Shown here in pieces: positions 1 to 11,804 of a stretch of DNA of 64,000 bases (its first letter is position 1; every line of letters begins with the position of its first letter). Both the position numbers and the translations under genes were made by a program. The notes beneath the pieces are model-generated. The model saw nothing but the letters and a program-made list of their open reading frames with translations, made no database searches and was not told the origin of the DNA. The DNA comes from Collimonas humicola. Its GTDB lineage: Bacteria; Pseudomonadota; Gammaproteobacteria; Burkholderiales; Burkholderiaceae_D. The stretch covers positions 434,001-498,000 of the forward strand of contig NZ_JAGQEE010000002.1 in NCBI RefSeq assembly GCF_018304945.1. The letters run 5' to 3'.

Positions 1-1035
<1,035 letters not shown>

Positions 1036-1051
1036 TTAAACGCAATTTGCG

Positions 1052-1924
1052 TTACACCGCAGCAGCACCGGCGACGATCTCAGACAATTCCTTGGTGATC
1101 GCAGCTTGACGCGTCTTGTTGTAGACCAGTTTCAATTCGCCGATCACGTTACCCGCGTTGTCGCTGGCCGACTTCATCGCCACCATGCGCGCCGACTGCT
1201 CGGACGCCATGTTTTCTGCGACAGCCTGATAAATCAGCGCTTCCACGTAACGCACCAGCAATTCATCGATGACGCTTTGAACATCCGGCTCATAAATGTA
1301 GTCCCATGCATGCGAACCTTCTTTATCAGCCTCAAGACGATCAGACGACAGCGGCAGCAATTGCTGCAGCATCGGCTCTTGCTTCATCGTGTTGATGAAC
1401 TTGGTGTACACCAGATAAACCGCGTCCAGGCGACCTTCCTGGTAAGCGTCGAGCAGCACCTTGACTGGCCCGATCAGCTTGTCCAGATGCGGCGTATCGC
1501 CCAGTTGCACGGCATGCGCCACAACCTTGGCGCCGATCCGGTTAAGGAAACCCAGACCCTTGTTGCCGATCGCTACTGCCTGAACCTTGTTGCCTTGTCC
1601 TTCCAGCTCACGCAGCTTCGCGGTCAGCAGACGCAAGGAATTGGTGTTCATGCCGCCGCACAGACCTTTGTCGGTCGTCACAACGATGAAACCAATGTTC
1701 TTGGAGCTGTCTTGCTTCACCATGAACGGGTGCGTGTACTCTGGATTGGCTTGTGACAAGTTGGAAGCGATATTACGAATCTTGTCACTGTAAGGACGTG
1801 CCGCATGCATCCGGTCCTGCGCCTTGCGCATTTTGGAGGCAGCGACCATTTCCATCGCCTTCGTGATCTTCTTCGTATTTTCTACGCTCTTGATCTTGCC
1901 ACGTATCTCTTTACCTGTAGCCAT
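1052..1924 (-). CDS. atpG: F1 ATP synthase gamma subunit
   Basis: This is the central rotor shaft of F1, 290 residues, normal for the family. The N-terminus ([20 protein letters not shown]) and C-terminus ([20 protein letters not shown]) are the two helices that form the coiled-coil shaft inside the alpha3beta3 ring, and both are intact. The gene sits between atpA (17 bp away) and atpD in the operon. The ATG start at 1924 gives the canonical N-terminus. Confidence 0.97.
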   Translation of the reverse strand: MATGKEIRGKIKSVENTKKITKAMEMVAASKMRKAQDRMHAARPYSDKIRNIASNLSQANPEYTHPFMVKQDSSKNIGFIVVTTDKGLCGGMNTNSLRLLTAKLRELEGQGNKVQAVAIGNKGLGFLNRIGAKVVAHAVQLGDTPHLDKLIGPVKVLLDAYQEGRLDAVYLVYTKFINTMKQEPMLQQLLPLSSDRLEADKEGSHAWDYIYEPDVQSVIDELLVRYVEALIYQAVAENMASEQSARMVAMKSASDNAGNVIGELKLVYNKTRQAAITKELSEIVAGAAAV

Positions 1925-1941
1925 TCCGTGCTCCAGTTAAA

Positions 1942-3483
1942 TTAAGCCACGAACGATTTTTTGAAATCAGCAACGGCAGCGGACAATGCAGCTTCGCCAT
2001 CTTTATCGAGTTGCTTGGTTTCTTCGATCTTTTGCAGCAAAGGCGCATGGCTGGACTTCATGAAGCTGTGCAGGCCGCTTTCGAACGGCAGTACTTGCTT
2101 GACGTCGATGCTGTCCAGGAAACCCTTGTTGACCGCGAACAAAGTCACAGCCATCAGCGAAATCGACAGCGGCGAGTATTGCGCCTGCTTCAACAGCTCG
2201 GTCACGCGTGCACCGCGGTCCAGCTGCTTGCGGGTCGCTTCGTCGAGGTCGGAAGCAAACTGCGCAAACGCTGCCAGTTCACGATACTGCGCCAGGTCGG
2301 TACGGATACCGCCGGACAGGTTCTTGATGACTTTGGTCTGAGCGGCGCCACCAACGCGCGACACCGAAATACCAGCGTTGATCGCTGGACGGATACCGGC
2401 GTTGAACAGCGAAGTTTCCAGGAAGATCTGACCGTCGGTAATCGAAATCACGTTGGTCGGAACGAAAGCGGAAACGTCGCCTGCTTGCGTTTCGATGATA
2501 GGCAGAGCTGTCAGCGAACCGGTCTTGCCCTTGACTGCGCCCTTGGTGAAAGCTTCGACGTAGTCAGGATTGACGCGTGCTGCGCGTTCCAGCAGGCGGC
2601 TGTGCAGGTAGAACACGTCGCCAGGGTAAGCTTCGCGGCCTGGCGGACGGCGCAGCAGCAGCGATACCTGACGATATGCAACGGCTTGCTTGGACAGATC
2701 GTCGTACACGATCAGCGCATCTTCACCGCGGTCGCGGAAGTATTCGCCCATTGCGCAGCCGGAATAGGCCGACACGTATTGCATCGCAGCCGACTCGGAA
2801 GCCGACGCAGCAACCACGATGGTGTATTCCATGGCGCCGTGCGCTTCCAGCGAACGCACGATGTTCTTGATCGACGATGCTTTTTGACCGATCGCAACAT
2901 AGATACATGTCACGTCCTGGCCCTTTTGATTGATGATGGCATCAATCGCAACAGCAGTCTTGCCGGTCTGGCGGTCGCCGATGATCAGTTCGCGCTGGCC
3001 GCGGCCGATAGGCACCATCGAGTCGATCGACTTGATGCCGGTCTGCATTGGCTGCGAAACGGATTGACGGGCGATAACGCCTGGTGCGATCTTTTCGATC
3101 GGCGCCGACAGCTTGGCGTCGATAGCGCCCTTGCCGTCGATCGGCTGGCCCAGCGCGTTGACAACACGGCCGCGCAGCTCAGGACCAACCGGCACTTCCA
3201 GGATGCGGCCGGTACATTTGACTGTATCGCCTTCGGAAATGTGCTCGTAGTCGCCCAGAATAACGGCGCCGACAGAGTCGCGCTCGAGGTTCAGCGCGAG
3301 GCCGAATGTATTGCCTGGGAATTCCAGCATCTCACCTTGCATCACGTCAGACAGACCATGGATACGGCAGATACCGTCGGACACGGAAATAACCGTGCCT
3401 TGATTGCGAATTTCAGCGGTATCGCCAAGGCCTTGAATCCGGCTCTTGATCAGTTCGCTGATTTCAGACGCGTTGAGTTGCAT
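1942..3483 (-). CDS. atpA: F1 ATP synthase alpha subunit
   Basis: This is the non-catalytic nucleotide-binding subunit of F1, 513 residues, the usual length. The N-terminus [19 protein letters not shown], the P-loop GDRQTGKT at residues 169-176 and the [10 protein letters not shown] segment are all characteristic. The alpha-type Gln in GDRQTGKT separates it from beta (GGAGVGKT). It is flanked by atpH (51 bp) and atpG (17 bp) in one transcription unit. Confidence 0.98.
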   Translation of the reverse strand: MQLNASEISELIKSRIQGLGDTAEIRNQGTVISVSDGICRIHGLSDVMQGEMLEFPGNTFGLALNLERDSVGAVILGDYEHISEGDTVKCTGRILEVPVGPELRGRVVNALGQPIDGKGAIDAKLSAPIEKIAPGVIARQSVSQPMQTGIKSIDSMVPIGRGQRELIIGDRQTGKTAVAIDAIINQKGQDVTCIYVAIGQKASSIKNIVRSLEAHGAMEYTIVVAASASESAAMQYVSAYSGCAMGEYFRDRGEDALIVYDDLSKQAVAYRQVSLLLRRPPGREAYPGDVFYLHSRLLERAARVNPDYVEAFTKGAVKGKTGSLTALPIIETQAGDVSAFVPTNVISITDGQIFLETSLFNAGIRPAINAGISVSRVGGAAQTKVIKNLSGGIRTDLAQYRELAAFAQFASDLDEATRKQLDRGARVTELLKQAQYSPLSISLMAVTLFAVNKGFLDSIDVKQVLPFESGLHSFMKSSHAPLLQKIEETKQLDKDGEAALSAAVADFKKSFVA

Positions 3484-3534
3484 ATAAACTCCTAAAATTT
3501 TTCTCGTTGCTCGTTACGCAAATACGCAGGGGCC

Positions 3535-4074
3535 TCAGGCAGCCAGGGCAGCGTGCAGTTCCTGCAGCTTGGCACGTACCGAGGTGTCGAGCACTTCGTC
3601 ACCGACTACTACGCGCACACCGCCGATCAGGGAGTTATCCACCGTTACCGACGGGTTCAGCTTGCGGCCGAATTTCTTTTCCAGCGCGGCGATCAGATCC
3701 TTCACCTGCGCTTCAGTCATTTCAAAAGCACTGGTGATCTCAGCATCGGCAGCGCCTTCTTGTGCGTTCTTCAGCACTTGAAACTGCTCGGCGATTTCCG
3801 GCAACGCCATCAAACGGCCGTTATCAACCAGCGTCGCGATGAAGTTCTTGACTTCAACGCTGGCCGGCTGCGGCGATTTCAACAGCGCCAGAAACGTATC
3901 AGCTACTTGCTGATGCGAGACGGCAGGATTTTGCGCCAGCGCCTTGACTTCAGGATGGGACACGACTTGCCCCATTTCCGAAACCAGATTGGCCCAGGCT
4001 GTCAGATCTTGCGATTTGGCTACACGGAACAGCGCTTCTGCATAAGGGCGAGCAATCGTTGCAAGTTCTGCCAT
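3535..4074 (-). CDS. atpH: F1 ATP synthase delta subunit
   Basis: This is the peripheral stalk subunit linking the top of F1 to the b subunits (OSCP family), 179 residues. The N-terminal [16 protein letters not shown] and the C-terminal [21 protein letters not shown] motifs are family hallmarks. It starts only 2 bp after the atpF stop, so the two are probably translationally coupled. Confidence 0.96.
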   Translation of the reverse strand: MAELATIARPYAEALFRVAKSQDLTAWANLVSEMGQVVSHPEVKALAQNPAVSHQQVADTFLALLKSPQPASVEVKNFIATLVDNGRLMALPEIAEQFQVLKNAQEGAADAEITSAFEMTEAQVKDLIAALEKKFGRKLNPSVTVDNSLIGGVRVVVGDEVLDTSVRAKLQELHAALAA

Positions 4075-4076
4075 GA

Positions 4077-4547
4077 TTACAGCTCTGTTTTCAGTTGGTT
4101 CAGCAAATCGGCATGAGCAGCAGAATCGACTTCACGCTTGAGGATCTGTTCGGCGCCTTTGACCGCGAGGGTCGCAACGTCGCCACGCAGAGCTTCGCGC
4201 GCTTTAGTCATTTGCTGTTCCGCTTCGGCCTTGGCGTTGGCGATGATGCGAGCAGCTTCTTCGGCAGCCGTTTTCTTGGCTTCGTCGACGATCTGCTGGC
4301 CGCGCTTTTCAGCTTCGCCAATACGCTTTTGACCTTCGTCGCGTGCGGTTGCCAGTTCTGCCGAAGCACGCTTTTCAGCGGCTGCCAGATCTGCCTTGCC
4401 GCGATCAGCGGCTGCCAGGCCGTCCGCAATCTTCTTGGCGCGCTCATCGAGCGCTTTTATCAACGGCGGCCAGATGAATTTCATCGTGAACAACGCGAGG
4501 ATAAAGAAGACTACGAACTGCGCAAACAATGTTGCATTTAAGTTCAT
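4077..4547 (-). CDS. atpF: Fo ATP synthase subunit b
   Basis: This is the membrane-anchored peripheral stalk subunit, 156 residues. One N-terminal membrane helix (about residues 5-27, [20 protein letters not shown]) is followed by a long charged Ala/Lys/Glu-rich helix that dimerises along the stalk. Length and architecture are typical of proteobacterial b subunits. It lies between atpE and atpH. Confidence 0.96.
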   Translation of the reverse strand: MNLNATLFAQFVVFFILALFTMKFIWPPLIKALDERAKKIADGLAAADRGKADLAAAEKRASAELATARDEGQKRIGEAEKRGQQIVDEAKKTAAEEAARIIANAKAEAEQQMTKAREALRGDVATLAVKGAEQILKREVDSAAHADLLNQLKTEL

Positions 4548-4614
4548 AGTAATTTCCTTCTCAGAATAACGTGGGCTGAAATGCTTTCAGCCGATTCGGT
4601 TACGCTCGATTAAA

Positions 4615-4893
<279 letters not shown>

Positions 4894-4973
4894 TTAATAC
4901 AAAAAATTAATACAAAAAACAGATCTAAAACCAAAACTACAAATTCACATCCGCTGCCGACAAGTGCCGCTTG

Positions 4974-5798
4974 TTAGTGAGCCTCATGTGCCTGGCCGAT
5001 ATACACCAGGGTCAGCATCATGAAAATAAACGCTTGCAGCAACACGATCAGGATATGGAAGATCGCCCAGATCGAACCGGCGACCACGTGGCCCACAAAG
5101 CCAAACGCCGTCGCGGTGGAGCCCAGCAGCGCAATCAACAGGAACAACAGTTCGCCGGCATACATGTTGCCGAACAGCCGCATTGCCAGCGATACAGTCT
5201 TGGCAGCAAATTCAATCAGGTTCAGCAGCAGGTTGGCTGGCGCCAGCCAGATGCCGAAAGGCGCCGCCACCAGTTCGTGCAGGAAACCGCCGACGCCCTT
5301 GATCTTGAAGCTGTAGTACAGCATCAGCACCAGCACGCCGAGGGCGATGCCCATGGTGCCGTTCAGGTCGGCGGTTGGCACCACGCGGTGATGCGAAATC
5401 ACGCCGTCCAGGCCGACGAATTTGAAGAGGGAAGAGAACATGTCGACCGGCAGGAAGTCCAGCGAGTTCATCAGGGCGACCCAGATGAACACGGTCAACG
5501 CCAGCGGTGCGATGAAGCTGCGGTCGCCGTGGACGATGCCCTTGGCCTGGTCGTCGACCATCTCGACCACCATTTCAACGAAAGCCTGGAAACGGCCCGG
5601 CACGCCAGCGGTCGCCTTGCGCGCGGCGACGTACATCAGCAGGCAGCCGATCACGCCAGCGAACAGCGACCAGAAAATCGTGTCGATATTGATGATCGAA
5701 AAATCGACGATCTTGCTTTGATGGCCGGTTGAAAAATGTCCAAGGTGATGGACGATATATTCTGAGGGGGTTAGTGCTTCGCTTGGAGCTACGGTCAT
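4974..5798 (-). CDS. atpB: Fo ATP synthase subunit a
   Basis: This is the stator channel subunit of Fo, 274 residues with about five to six membrane helices. The essential arginine lies in [14 protein letters not shown], and the C-terminal helix region [14 protein letters not shown] is present. Its ATG overlaps the atpI stop by 4 bp (ATGA), so translation is coupled to atpI. Confidence 0.97.
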   Translation of the reverse strand: MTVAPSEALTPSEYIVHHLGHFSTGHQSKIVDFSIINIDTIFWSLFAGVIGCLLMYVAARKATAGVPGRFQAFVEMVVEMVDDQAKGIVHGDRSFIAPLALTVFIWVALMNSLDFLPVDMFSSLFKFVGLDGVISHHRVVPTADLNGTMGIALGVLVLMLYYSFKIKGVGGFLHELVAAPFGIWLAPANLLLNLIEFAAKTVSLAMRLFGNMYAGELLFLLIALLGSTATAFGFVGHVVAGSIWAIFHILIVLLQAFIFMMLTLVYIGQAHEAH

Positions 5799-6139
5799 GA
5801 TCGATGTCTAAAAAGTAAGATTATGTAACTTTTAAGTACCACGATGAAGCTGACGATAAATGCCGGCCAATTCAAACCGTGGTACAACCATACGACCGCG
5901 CCAATCAGCGCAATCGTTGTAGCAATTTTGACAAACTCGCCGATGAAAAAAGACATCGGGTTGGCGCCACCTGGTTTGCGCGCGCTGATGTAAAGACGGA
6001 GAGCAAACAGTCCATTGGGAACCGCGCAGCACACACCACCTAAAAGCGCGGAACAGAATCCGGGTACGCCGGCTAGTAAACCTGCTATACATGCCAGCAC
6101 GGCCGTAGTAACAAATTGCATAAGCACGATGCGCAGCAT
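5795..6139 (-). CDS. atpI: ATP synthase subunit I
   Basis: This is a small membrane protein of 114 residues with four predicted helices, the first gene of the atp operon. AtpI proteins help c-ring assembly and are poorly conserved. The call rests mainly on position, size and hydrophobicity ([30 protein letters not shown]). It overlaps atpB by 4 bp. Confidence 0.88.
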   Translation of the reverse strand: MLRIVLMQFVTTAVLACIAGLLAGVPGFCSALLGGVCCAVPNGLFALRLYISARKPGGANPMSFFIGEFVKIATTIALIGAVVWLYHGLNWPAFIVSFIVVLKSYIILLFRHRS

Positions 6140-6463
6140 ACTGACCCAATAATGTGCGAAAAAGACTCGCTTGACAGAACGCGGTTGCAGTGTGGTGATG
6201 CAGCGCAGTTATACGCAACGACCAGTCTACGGCTGATTTAGAAGCCCGAGGATTATAAAGGCTGGGCGCGGCTTTCGTCAAACTTTTGCTGCCGAATCAT
6301 AAGCTTATACAACAGGCGGCGAGGGATCCGATCGCTGCGGCGCAGCGGATCTTTGGGACCGATCCAGACGTTCGCCGGCGGCGCGAATTTACTACGATGC
6401 ACCAAATTCGTGAATCCGGAAAATCCCTCGGCCTGCCTGCCGCCACATCCTTTGTAACTTACC
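6140..6463. promoter_or_regulatory. parB-atpI intergenic region; presumed atp operon promoter
   Basis: These 324 bp lie between the parB stop and the atpI start, both on the minus strand. I see no convincing gene; the short plus-strand frames look like chance. A GC-rich inverted repeat (GATCGCTGC-GGC-GCAGCGGATC, about 6329-6351) has no T-run and could be a weak terminator or processing hairpin. The atp promoter is inferred to lie here from position only. Confidence 0.4.
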
Positions 6464-7360
6464 TTACTCTACGCCCTTGAGACGCGTAATCAGACCGTCC
6501 AACGTATCCAGGTCGGCAAAGTCGATGATCAGCTGGCCGCGATTTTTTGCCGCCGTCTTGATTGTTACCTGGGTCGCCAGCAGATCCGACAACTCCTCTT
6601 CCAGCCTGGCGATATCGCGCGATTTTTCCTTGTTCCTGGCTGGACGGTTCGCCGCTTCCGCTTCTGTCGTGGCGCGCACCACCAGCTTTTCGGTATCGCG
6701 CACCGACATGCGCTTGGCCACCACCTGGTTCGCCAGCGTGATCTGGGTGGCGGCATCGACCGCCAGCAGCGCCCGCGCGTGGCCCATGTCGATATCGCCG
6801 GCCATCAGCATGGTCTGCACCGGCTTGGCCAGGTTCAGCAGGCGCAGCAGGTTGGACACCGCGCTGCGCGAGCGCCCTACCGACACCGCCGCCTGCTCAT
6901 GGGTGAAACTGAAATCGGTGATCAGGCGATGGATGCCCTGCGCTTCTTCCAGCGGATTCAGGTCTTCGCGCTGCATGTTTTCGATCAGCGCCATCGCCGC
7001 CGTGGTCTGGTCGTCCACATCCTTGACCAGCACCGGCACCTCGATCAGGCCGGCCAGTTGCGCAGCGCGGAAGCGCCGCTCGCCGGCGATGATTTCATAG
7101 TGCTGGGCGCCGTTGTGCAAGGCGATCGGCCGCACCAGGATAGGCTGCAGCAAGCCCTGCTCCTTGATCGACGACGCCAGTTCCGCCAGCGCGCCTTCAT
7201 CCATGCGGGTGCGCGGCTGGTATTTACCAGCCTGCATGACGGTCACCGCCAATACCGACGGCGCGCCGACCACTGTCGGCACCGCTTCAGTGATATCTGT
7301 CGATCCGCCCAGCAAGGCTTCGAGACCGCGACCCAGACCCTTTGATTTTTTCGTGACCAT
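6464..7360 (-). CDS. parB: chromosome partitioning protein ParB
   Basis: This is the centromere-binding CTPase that loads at parS and spreads, working with ParA in origin segregation. It has 298 residues. The CTP-binding motif GERRFRA is at 93-99, the ENMQREDLNPLEEA segment at 127-140, and a helix-turn-helix for parS recognition at about 153-175 (THEQAAVSVGRSRSAVSNLL). The C-terminal dimerisation domain ends at VE. It lies 150 bp downstream of parA. Two candidate parS sites are at 11710 and 11760. Confidence 0.97.
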   Translation of the reverse strand: MVTKKSKGLGRGLEALLGGSTDITEAVPTVVGAPSVLAVTVMQAGKYQPRTRMDEGALAELASSIKEQGLLQPILVRPIALHNGAQHYEIIAGERRFRAAQLAGLIEVPVLVKDVDDQTTAAMALIENMQREDLNPLEEAQGIHRLITDFSFTHEQAAVSVGRSRSAVSNLLRLLNLAKPVQTMLMAGDIDMGHARALLAVDAATQITLANQVVAKRMSVRDTEKLVVRATTEAEAANRPARNKEKSRDIARLEEELSDLLATQVTIKTAAKNRGQLIIDFADLDTLDGLITRLKGVE

Positions 7361-7510
7361 CTTTTCCTACCGTAGATTGCTGGCCACAGGCTGGCAGCCT
7401 GTGGATAACTCAGTGGACAACCATGTGGGCAAGCCGGGAATAAGCTGTGACCAAGCCCATGGATAACTTCTGTATTAACCGTGTATTACCGGTGTATTAG
7501 CTGTGATTAA
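7361..7510. promoter_or_regulatory. parA-parB spacer with DnaA box and short repeats
   Basis: The spacer holds one perfect DnaA box on the minus strand (TGTGGATAA, 7400-7408), a related ATGGATAAC, and a tandem of GTGTATTA-type repeats near 7481-7505. No gene is visible. The box could let DnaA influence parB expression, but that is inference. Confidence 0.5.
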
Positions 7511-8281
7511 CTACATGCTCTTGATGCGTTCCACCATCTCGGCACCAAAGGCGATATACGCTTGCGCACCTTTGGAAGCCGCATCGAAACTCACGCCCGG
7601 CATGCCGTACGACGGCGCTTCCGCCAGCCGCACGTTGCGCGGGATCACCGTCTTGAACACCTTGTCGCCAAAATGCTTTTCCAGTTCTTCCGACACTTGT
7701 TGCGATAAAGTCATGCGCGGATCGAACATGACACGCAGCAGGCCGATGATCTTCAGGTCCGGATTCAGGTTGGCGTGCACCTTCTTGATGGTGTTGACCA
7801 GGTCCGACAGCCCTTCCAGCGCGTAGTACTCGCACTGCATCGGGATGATGACGCCGTTGGCCGCGCACAGGCCGTTCAGGGTCAGCATCGACAAGGCCGG
7901 CGGACAGTCGATCAGGATGAAGTCGTATTCCTCGGCAACCGTGGCGAAGGCGTCTTTCAGGCGCTTCTCGCGATTCTCCAGTTCGACCATTTCCACTTCG
8001 GCGCCGGCCAGTTCGCGATTCGCCGGCAAGACATCGAAGCCGCCGGTTTCCGAAGTCTTGCGCACCGATTTGATATCCGACATGCCCAGCAGCACTTCAT
8101 AAATCGAGGCAGTCAATGCGCCCTTGTTGATCCCGGCGCCCATGGTGGCGTTGCCTTGCGGGTCGAGATCGGCCAGCAATACGCGCTGATTCAGTTGCGC
8201 CAGGCCGGCTGCCAGGTTCACGGCGGTGGTGGTTTTACCGACTCCGCCCTTTTGATTGGCGACACAAAATATTTTTGCCAT
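7511..8281 (-). CDS. parA: chromosome partitioning ATPase ParA
   Basis: This is the ParA/Soj-type nucleoid-bound ATPase that moves ParB-parS complexes. It has 256 residues, the short chromosomal form without an N-terminal DNA-binding domain. The deviant Walker A KGGVGKTT is at 11-18, Walker A' is LLADLDPQGNAT, and Walker B is DFILIDCPPALSMLT. The gene lies upstream of parB and downstream of the LysE gene on the same strand. Confidence 0.97.
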   Translation of the reverse strand: MAKIFCVANQKGGVGKTTTAVNLAAGLAQLNQRVLLADLDPQGNATMGAGINKGALTASIYEVLLGMSDIKSVRKTSETGGFDVLPANRELAGAEVEMVELENREKRLKDAFATVAEEYDFILIDCPPALSMLTLNGLCAANGVIIPMQCEYYALEGLSDLVNTIKKVHANLNPDLKIIGLLRVMFDPRMTLSQQVSEELEKHFGDKVFKTVIPRNVRLAEAPSYGMPGVSFDAASKGAQAYIAFGAEMVERIKSM

Positions 8282-8298
8282 GTAGTGGTCTGGTCGTC

Positions 8299-8940
8299 TT
8301 AATTGGTTGTTAACTTGATGCCAAAGCCGATCAGGAACATCCCTGCGGCCCTGGAGGCGAATGCGGCGATACGGCGATTTTGTCCCAGGCGCTTGGCGGC
8401 GGTATTCCCGAGCAGTACCAGCAGACTACCGTAAATCAATGTGCAACTGGAAATGATTGCAGCCATGGCCAGGAAAGTCAGGCTGCCGCGATGCGCCGCC
8501 GGATCGATGAACAGAGGGAAAAACGCCATGTAGAAGATGATCGATTTCGGATTGACCAGCGTCACCAGGAAACCGCGGGTGAAATTGCCGCCGCTGACGA
8601 AGCCGCCGTCGCTGTCGGTGCTAGCGCCGCCCTTCTGCTTGGCAAACAGCAATTTGCAGCCGAGGAAAGCCAGGTAGGCCGCGCCCAGGTACTGCACGCC
8701 CTTGAACACCAAGGGGTTAGCCGTCAGCAATGCCGCCACGCCGATCGCGGCCAGGAACATCAGCACCGCATCCCCCAGCATGACGCCAAGCACGGAGGCA
8801 AAACCGCCGCGCAGTCCGGCCTTGCCGGCGCAGGTCAGGATGCAAAAGGTTCCTGCCCCGGGCAGCACCAGGAACACCACGGTGGCTGCAATCAGCTGCC
8901 AGACGTCGGTAATGCCGAGGATGTGAAAAAAGGCGCTCAT
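8299..8940 (-). CDS. LysE family amino acid exporter
   Basis: This is an inner-membrane exporter of the LysE/RhtB superfamily, 213 residues with about six hydrophobic segments. The early PGAGTFCILTCAGKAGLRGGF loop and GVMLGDAVLMFLAAIGVAALL match the family, as does LVTLVNPKSIIFYMAFFPLFI in the middle. The substrate cannot be read from sequence. It is inserted between rsmG (23 bp away) and parA (17 bp away), so it is probably co-transcribed with them. Confidence 0.9.
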   Translation of the reverse strand: MSAFFHILGITDVWQLIAATVVFLVLPGAGTFCILTCAGKAGLRGGFASVLGVMLGDAVLMFLAAIGVAALLTANPLVFKGVQYLGAAYLAFLGCKLLFAKQKGGASTDSDGGFVSGGNFTRGFLVTLVNPKSIIFYMAFFPLFIDPAAHRGSLTFLAMAAIISSCTLIYGSLLVLLGNTAAKRLGQNRRIAAFASRAAGMFLIGFGIKLTTN

Positions 8941-8963
8941 ATCAATTAAATCCGTTCCAGTTG

Positions 8964-9623
8964 TTACTTGCTGCGTTTGATAAAAATCAGATGCCGTTCC
9001 GCATCTAGCCCCGGCACCGCCAGCGGCTTTATGTCCGTCACTTGCCAGCCAGCCGGCAAGCGGGCGATTTCCTCATCCGGCTTGACGCCCTTGAGCGCGA
9101 TGAACTGGCCGTCATCTGTCAGCAAATGCGCCGACCAGTTGATAAAATCGGCCAACTCGGCAAAAGCGCGCGAGGTAATCACGTCGAACTTCTGCGCTAC
9201 CTGCAGCTGCTCTACCCTAGCCGTATGGACGCTGACGTTGCTCAACCCCAATTCTGCCTTGACCTGGGTCAGGAATGCCGTTTTCTTGTGCACGGTGTCG
9301 ATCATCGACACCCGCATCGCCGGCTTGGCCTTGCCGGCCCAGATCGCCAGGATCATTCCCGGCAAGCCGCCGCCGGCGCCGACATCCAGCACGTTCTCGG
9401 CCGCGGCAAAAGCCGGCACCACCGCCAGCGAATCGAGCAGATGATGGGTCATCATCTGCGCCGGTTCGCGGATCGAGGTCAGGTTATAAACCTTGTTCCA
9501 TTTCGCCAGCAAATTCAGATAGGCCAGCAATTGCTGCTGCTGCTGCTGATCCAGCGTAATGCCTAATGTTTGTGCACCCTGCTGCAGGCTCGCTTCCAGC
9601 GATGCGGTCTGCGTTGAACTCAT
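8964..9623 (-). CDS. rsmG: 16S rRNA (guanine-527-N7) methyltransferase RsmG
   Basis: This is an S-adenosylmethionine-dependent methyltransferase modifying G527 of 16S rRNA. It has 219 residues. Motifs seen are WNKVYNLTSI (42-51), HHLLDSLAV (60-68) and the SAM-binding LDVGAGGGLPG (79-89). A run of six glutamines at 26-31, encoded by a CAG-rich stretch, lies in the N-terminal helix and is probably a lineage oddity. It is downstream of mnmG, the classic gidA-gidB order. Confidence 0.96.
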   Translation of the reverse strand: MSSTQTASLEASLQQGAQTLGITLDQQQQQQLLAYLNLLAKWNKVYNLTSIREPAQMMTHHLLDSLAVVPAFAAAENVLDVGAGGGLPGMILAIWAGKAKPAMRVSMIDTVHKKTAFLTQVKAELGLSNVSVHTARVEQLQVAQKFDVITSRAFAELADFINWSAHLLTDDGQFIALKGVKPDEEIARLPAGWQVTDIKPLAVPGLDAERHLIFIKRSK

Positions 9624-9690
9624 GCTGCCACTCCTTGATTATCCCGGCAATTACCTGGGCGGTCGTTGTTTTTCATGCAATGCGGTTTTA

Positions 9691-11613
9691 TCAGGCGGCC
9701 TGGTCGTCTGCATTCAGGCGCTTCATGCCTTTTTTCAGATGTACCAGCAGCAGCGACAAGGCCGCCGGCGTGACGCCGGAAATACGCGAAGCCTGGCCGA
9801 AGGTTTCCGGCCGGTGCAGGTTGAGCTTCTGCCGCACTTCGATCGACAAGGCTTGCACCTCCATGTAGTCGAGGTCGGCCGGCAGCTTCAGGTTTTCGTT
9901 GTGCTCGTGGCGCTCGACTTCGCGTGCCTGGCGGTCGATATAGCCAGCGTATTTGACCTGGATTTCGACCTGTTCCCGGACGCTGTCGTCCTGCACGCCC
10001 GGACCGCCAAGATCCTGGCCATCAACGCCTTTCAGCGTCATTAATTGATCATAAGTAACATTTGGCCGGCGCAGCAGATCGGCCAATGCATATTCGCGCT
10101 CCATGGACTTGCCCAGCAGGCGCTCGGCTTCGGCATCGGCTACGAGGCGCGGATTCACCCAGGTCGAGCGCAGGCGCTCCATCTCGACGGCGACCGCTTC
10201 GCGCTTCTTCTCGAACTGCACCCATTGGACATCGCCGACACAGCCAAGCTCGCGGCCGATTTCCGTCAGGCGCAGGTCGGCATTGTCTTCGCGCAGGCTC
10301 AGGCGATACTCGGCGCGGCTGGTGAACATGCGGTACGGTTCCTGCACGCCCTGGGTGATCAGGTCGTCGACCAGCACGCCGAGATAAGCCTCATCGCGGC
10401 GCGGGGTCCAGGCATCGCGCTCCTGTGTCTGCAAGGCGGCGTTCAAGCCTGCCAGCATGCCCTGCGCAGCGGCTTCTTCGTAACCGGTGGTGCCGTTGAT
10501 CTGGCCGGCGAAGTACAAGCCCTGGATCTGCTTGGTTTCCAGCGAAGCCTTGAGGCCGCGCGGATCGAAGTAATCGTATTCGATGGCGTAGCCGGGACGC
10601 AGGATGTGCGCATTCTCCAGGCCCCGCATCGAGTGCACCAGCGCCAGCTGCACGTCGAACGGCAGGCTTGTCGAAATACCATTGGGGTAAAACTCGTTGG
10701 TGGTCAGGCCTTCCGGCTCAAGGAAGATCTGGTGCGAATCCTTGCCGGCGAAACGATGGATCTTGTCTTCGATCGATGGGCAGTAACGCGGCCCCACTCC
10801 TTCGATGACGCCGGTATACATCGGGCTGCGGTCCAGGCCGGCGCGGATGATATCGTGCGTTTGCTGGTTGGTATGGGTGACCCAGCATGACAATTGCTGA
10901 GGATGCATGGCGGCATTACCCATGACCGAAAACACCGGCACCGGATCGAGATCGCCCGGTTGCGGCTCCATCACGGAAAAATCGATGGTGCGGCCGTCGA
11001 TGCGCGGCGGCGTCCCAGTCTTGAGACGCCCTTGCGGCAACTTCAATTCTTTCAGGCGCGCCGACAGGGAAATCGCAGGCGGATCGCCGGCGCGGCCGGC
11101 TGAATAGTTGTTGAGGCCGACGTGGATCTTCCCATCCAGAAAAGTACCGGCAGTCAGCACCACTGCCCGGCTGCGGAACTGGATGCCGACCTGGGTCACG
11201 GCGCCGACGACGCGGTCGCCTTCCACCAGCAGATCATCCACGGCCTGCTGGAACAGCCAAAGGTTTTCCTGGTTTTCCAGGCGCGAGCGGATAGCTTGCT
11301 TGTACAGGATACGGTCGGCTTGCGCCCGGGTCGCTCTTACTGCCGGACCTTTGGAAGAATTCAGGATACGGAACTGGATACCGGCTTCATCTGTGGCGAT
11401 TGCCATCGCGCCGCCCATGGCGTCGACTTCTTTCACGAGATGGCCCTTGCCTATCCCACCAATCGACGGGTTGCACGACATCTGGCCCAGTGTCTCGATA
11501 TTGTGTGTCAACAACAGCGTTTTTTGGCCCATGCGGGCGGATGCCAGCGCGGCTTCGGTGCCGGCATGACCGCCGCCAACGACGATTACATCAAAATGTG
11601 TAGGAAAAAGCAT
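9691..11613 (-). CDS. mnmG: tRNA uridine-5-carboxymethylaminomethyl modification enzyme MnmG
   Basis: This is the FAD-dependent partner of MnmE that installs cmnm5U34 in tRNA wobble positions. It has 640 residues, within the family norm. The FAD motif [10 protein letters not shown] lies at about 13-22, [12 protein letters not shown] at 47-58, and the C-terminal segment carries [17 protein letters not shown]. It is origin-proximal in many bacteria. The upstream flank holds two parS-like sites. Confidence 0.97.
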   Translation of the reverse strand: MLFPTHFDVIVVGGGHAGTEAALASARMGQKTLLLTHNIETLGQMSCNPSIGGIGKGHLVKEVDAMGGAMAIATDEAGIQFRILNSSKGPAVRATRAQADRILYKQAIRSRLENQENLWLFQQAVDDLLVEGDRVVGAVTQVGIQFRSRAVVLTAGTFLDGKIHVGLNNYSAGRAGDPPAISLSARLKELKLPQGRLKTGTPPRIDGRTIDFSVMEPQPGDLDPVPVFSVMGNAAMHPQQLSCWVTHTNQQTHDIIRAGLDRSPMYTGVIEGVGPRYCPSIEDKIHRFAGKDSHQIFLEPEGLTTNEFYPNGISTSLPFDVQLALVHSMRGLENAHILRPGYAIEYDYFDPRGLKASLETKQIQGLYFAGQINGTTGYEEAAAQGMLAGLNAALQTQERDAWTPRRDEAYLGVLVDDLITQGVQEPYRMFTSRAEYRLSLREDNADLRLTEIGRELGCVGDVQWVQFEKKREAVAVEMERLRSTWVNPRLVADAEAERLLGKSMEREYALADLLRRPNVTYDQLMTLKGVDGQDLGGPGVQDDSVREQVEIQVKYAGYIDRQAREVERHEHNENLKLPADLDYMEVQALSIEVRQKLNLHRPETFGQASRISGVTPAALSLLLVHLKKGMKRLNADDQAA

Positions 11614-11709
11614 AGTGCGCCTCTTGGAGACGATGAATAACGATGAGCAGAGGGGTGATTATAAAGCATGCAGAGGTCGCAGACATTCCTATGCCGGACA
11701 TACAACAGA

Positions 11710-11725
11710 TGTTTCACGTGGAACA
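11710..11725. other. parS-like site 1
   Basis: The 16-mer TGTTTCACGTGGAACA has the CACGTG core and matches the widely conserved chromosomal parS (TGTTTCACGTGAAACA) at 15 of 16 positions. It is 97 bp upstream of the mnmG start and about 4 kb from parAB, a typical parS position. Confidence 0.85.
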
Positions 11726-11748
11726 TTTATATATTGCACGATAAAAAC

Positions 11749-11787
11749 AAAACGGCGATTGTTTCACGTGGAACAATCGCCGTTTTT
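11749..11787 (-). terminator. Rho-independent terminator with parS in its loop
   Basis: A 15 bp perfect stem (AAAACGGCGATTGTT at 11749-11763 with AACAATCGCCGTTTT at 11772-11786) has an 8-base loop TCACGTGG. On the minus strand it is followed by TTTTGTTTTTAT, so it would end the TSUP permease transcript. On the plus strand it is followed by T as well. The parS 16-mer at 11760-11775 spans the loop and the loop-proximal stem ends. Confidence 0.85.
11760..11775. other. parS-like site 2, inside a terminator hairpin
   Basis: This is the same 16-mer as site 1 (TGTTTCACGTGGAACA), 50 bp away. It is embedded in a 39 bp terminator-like hairpin between the TSUP gene and mnmG. Two identical copies this close strongly support a real ParB nucleation region. 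Confidence 0.85.
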
Positions 11788-11804
11788 GACAGAAGCTGGA
11801 TACC

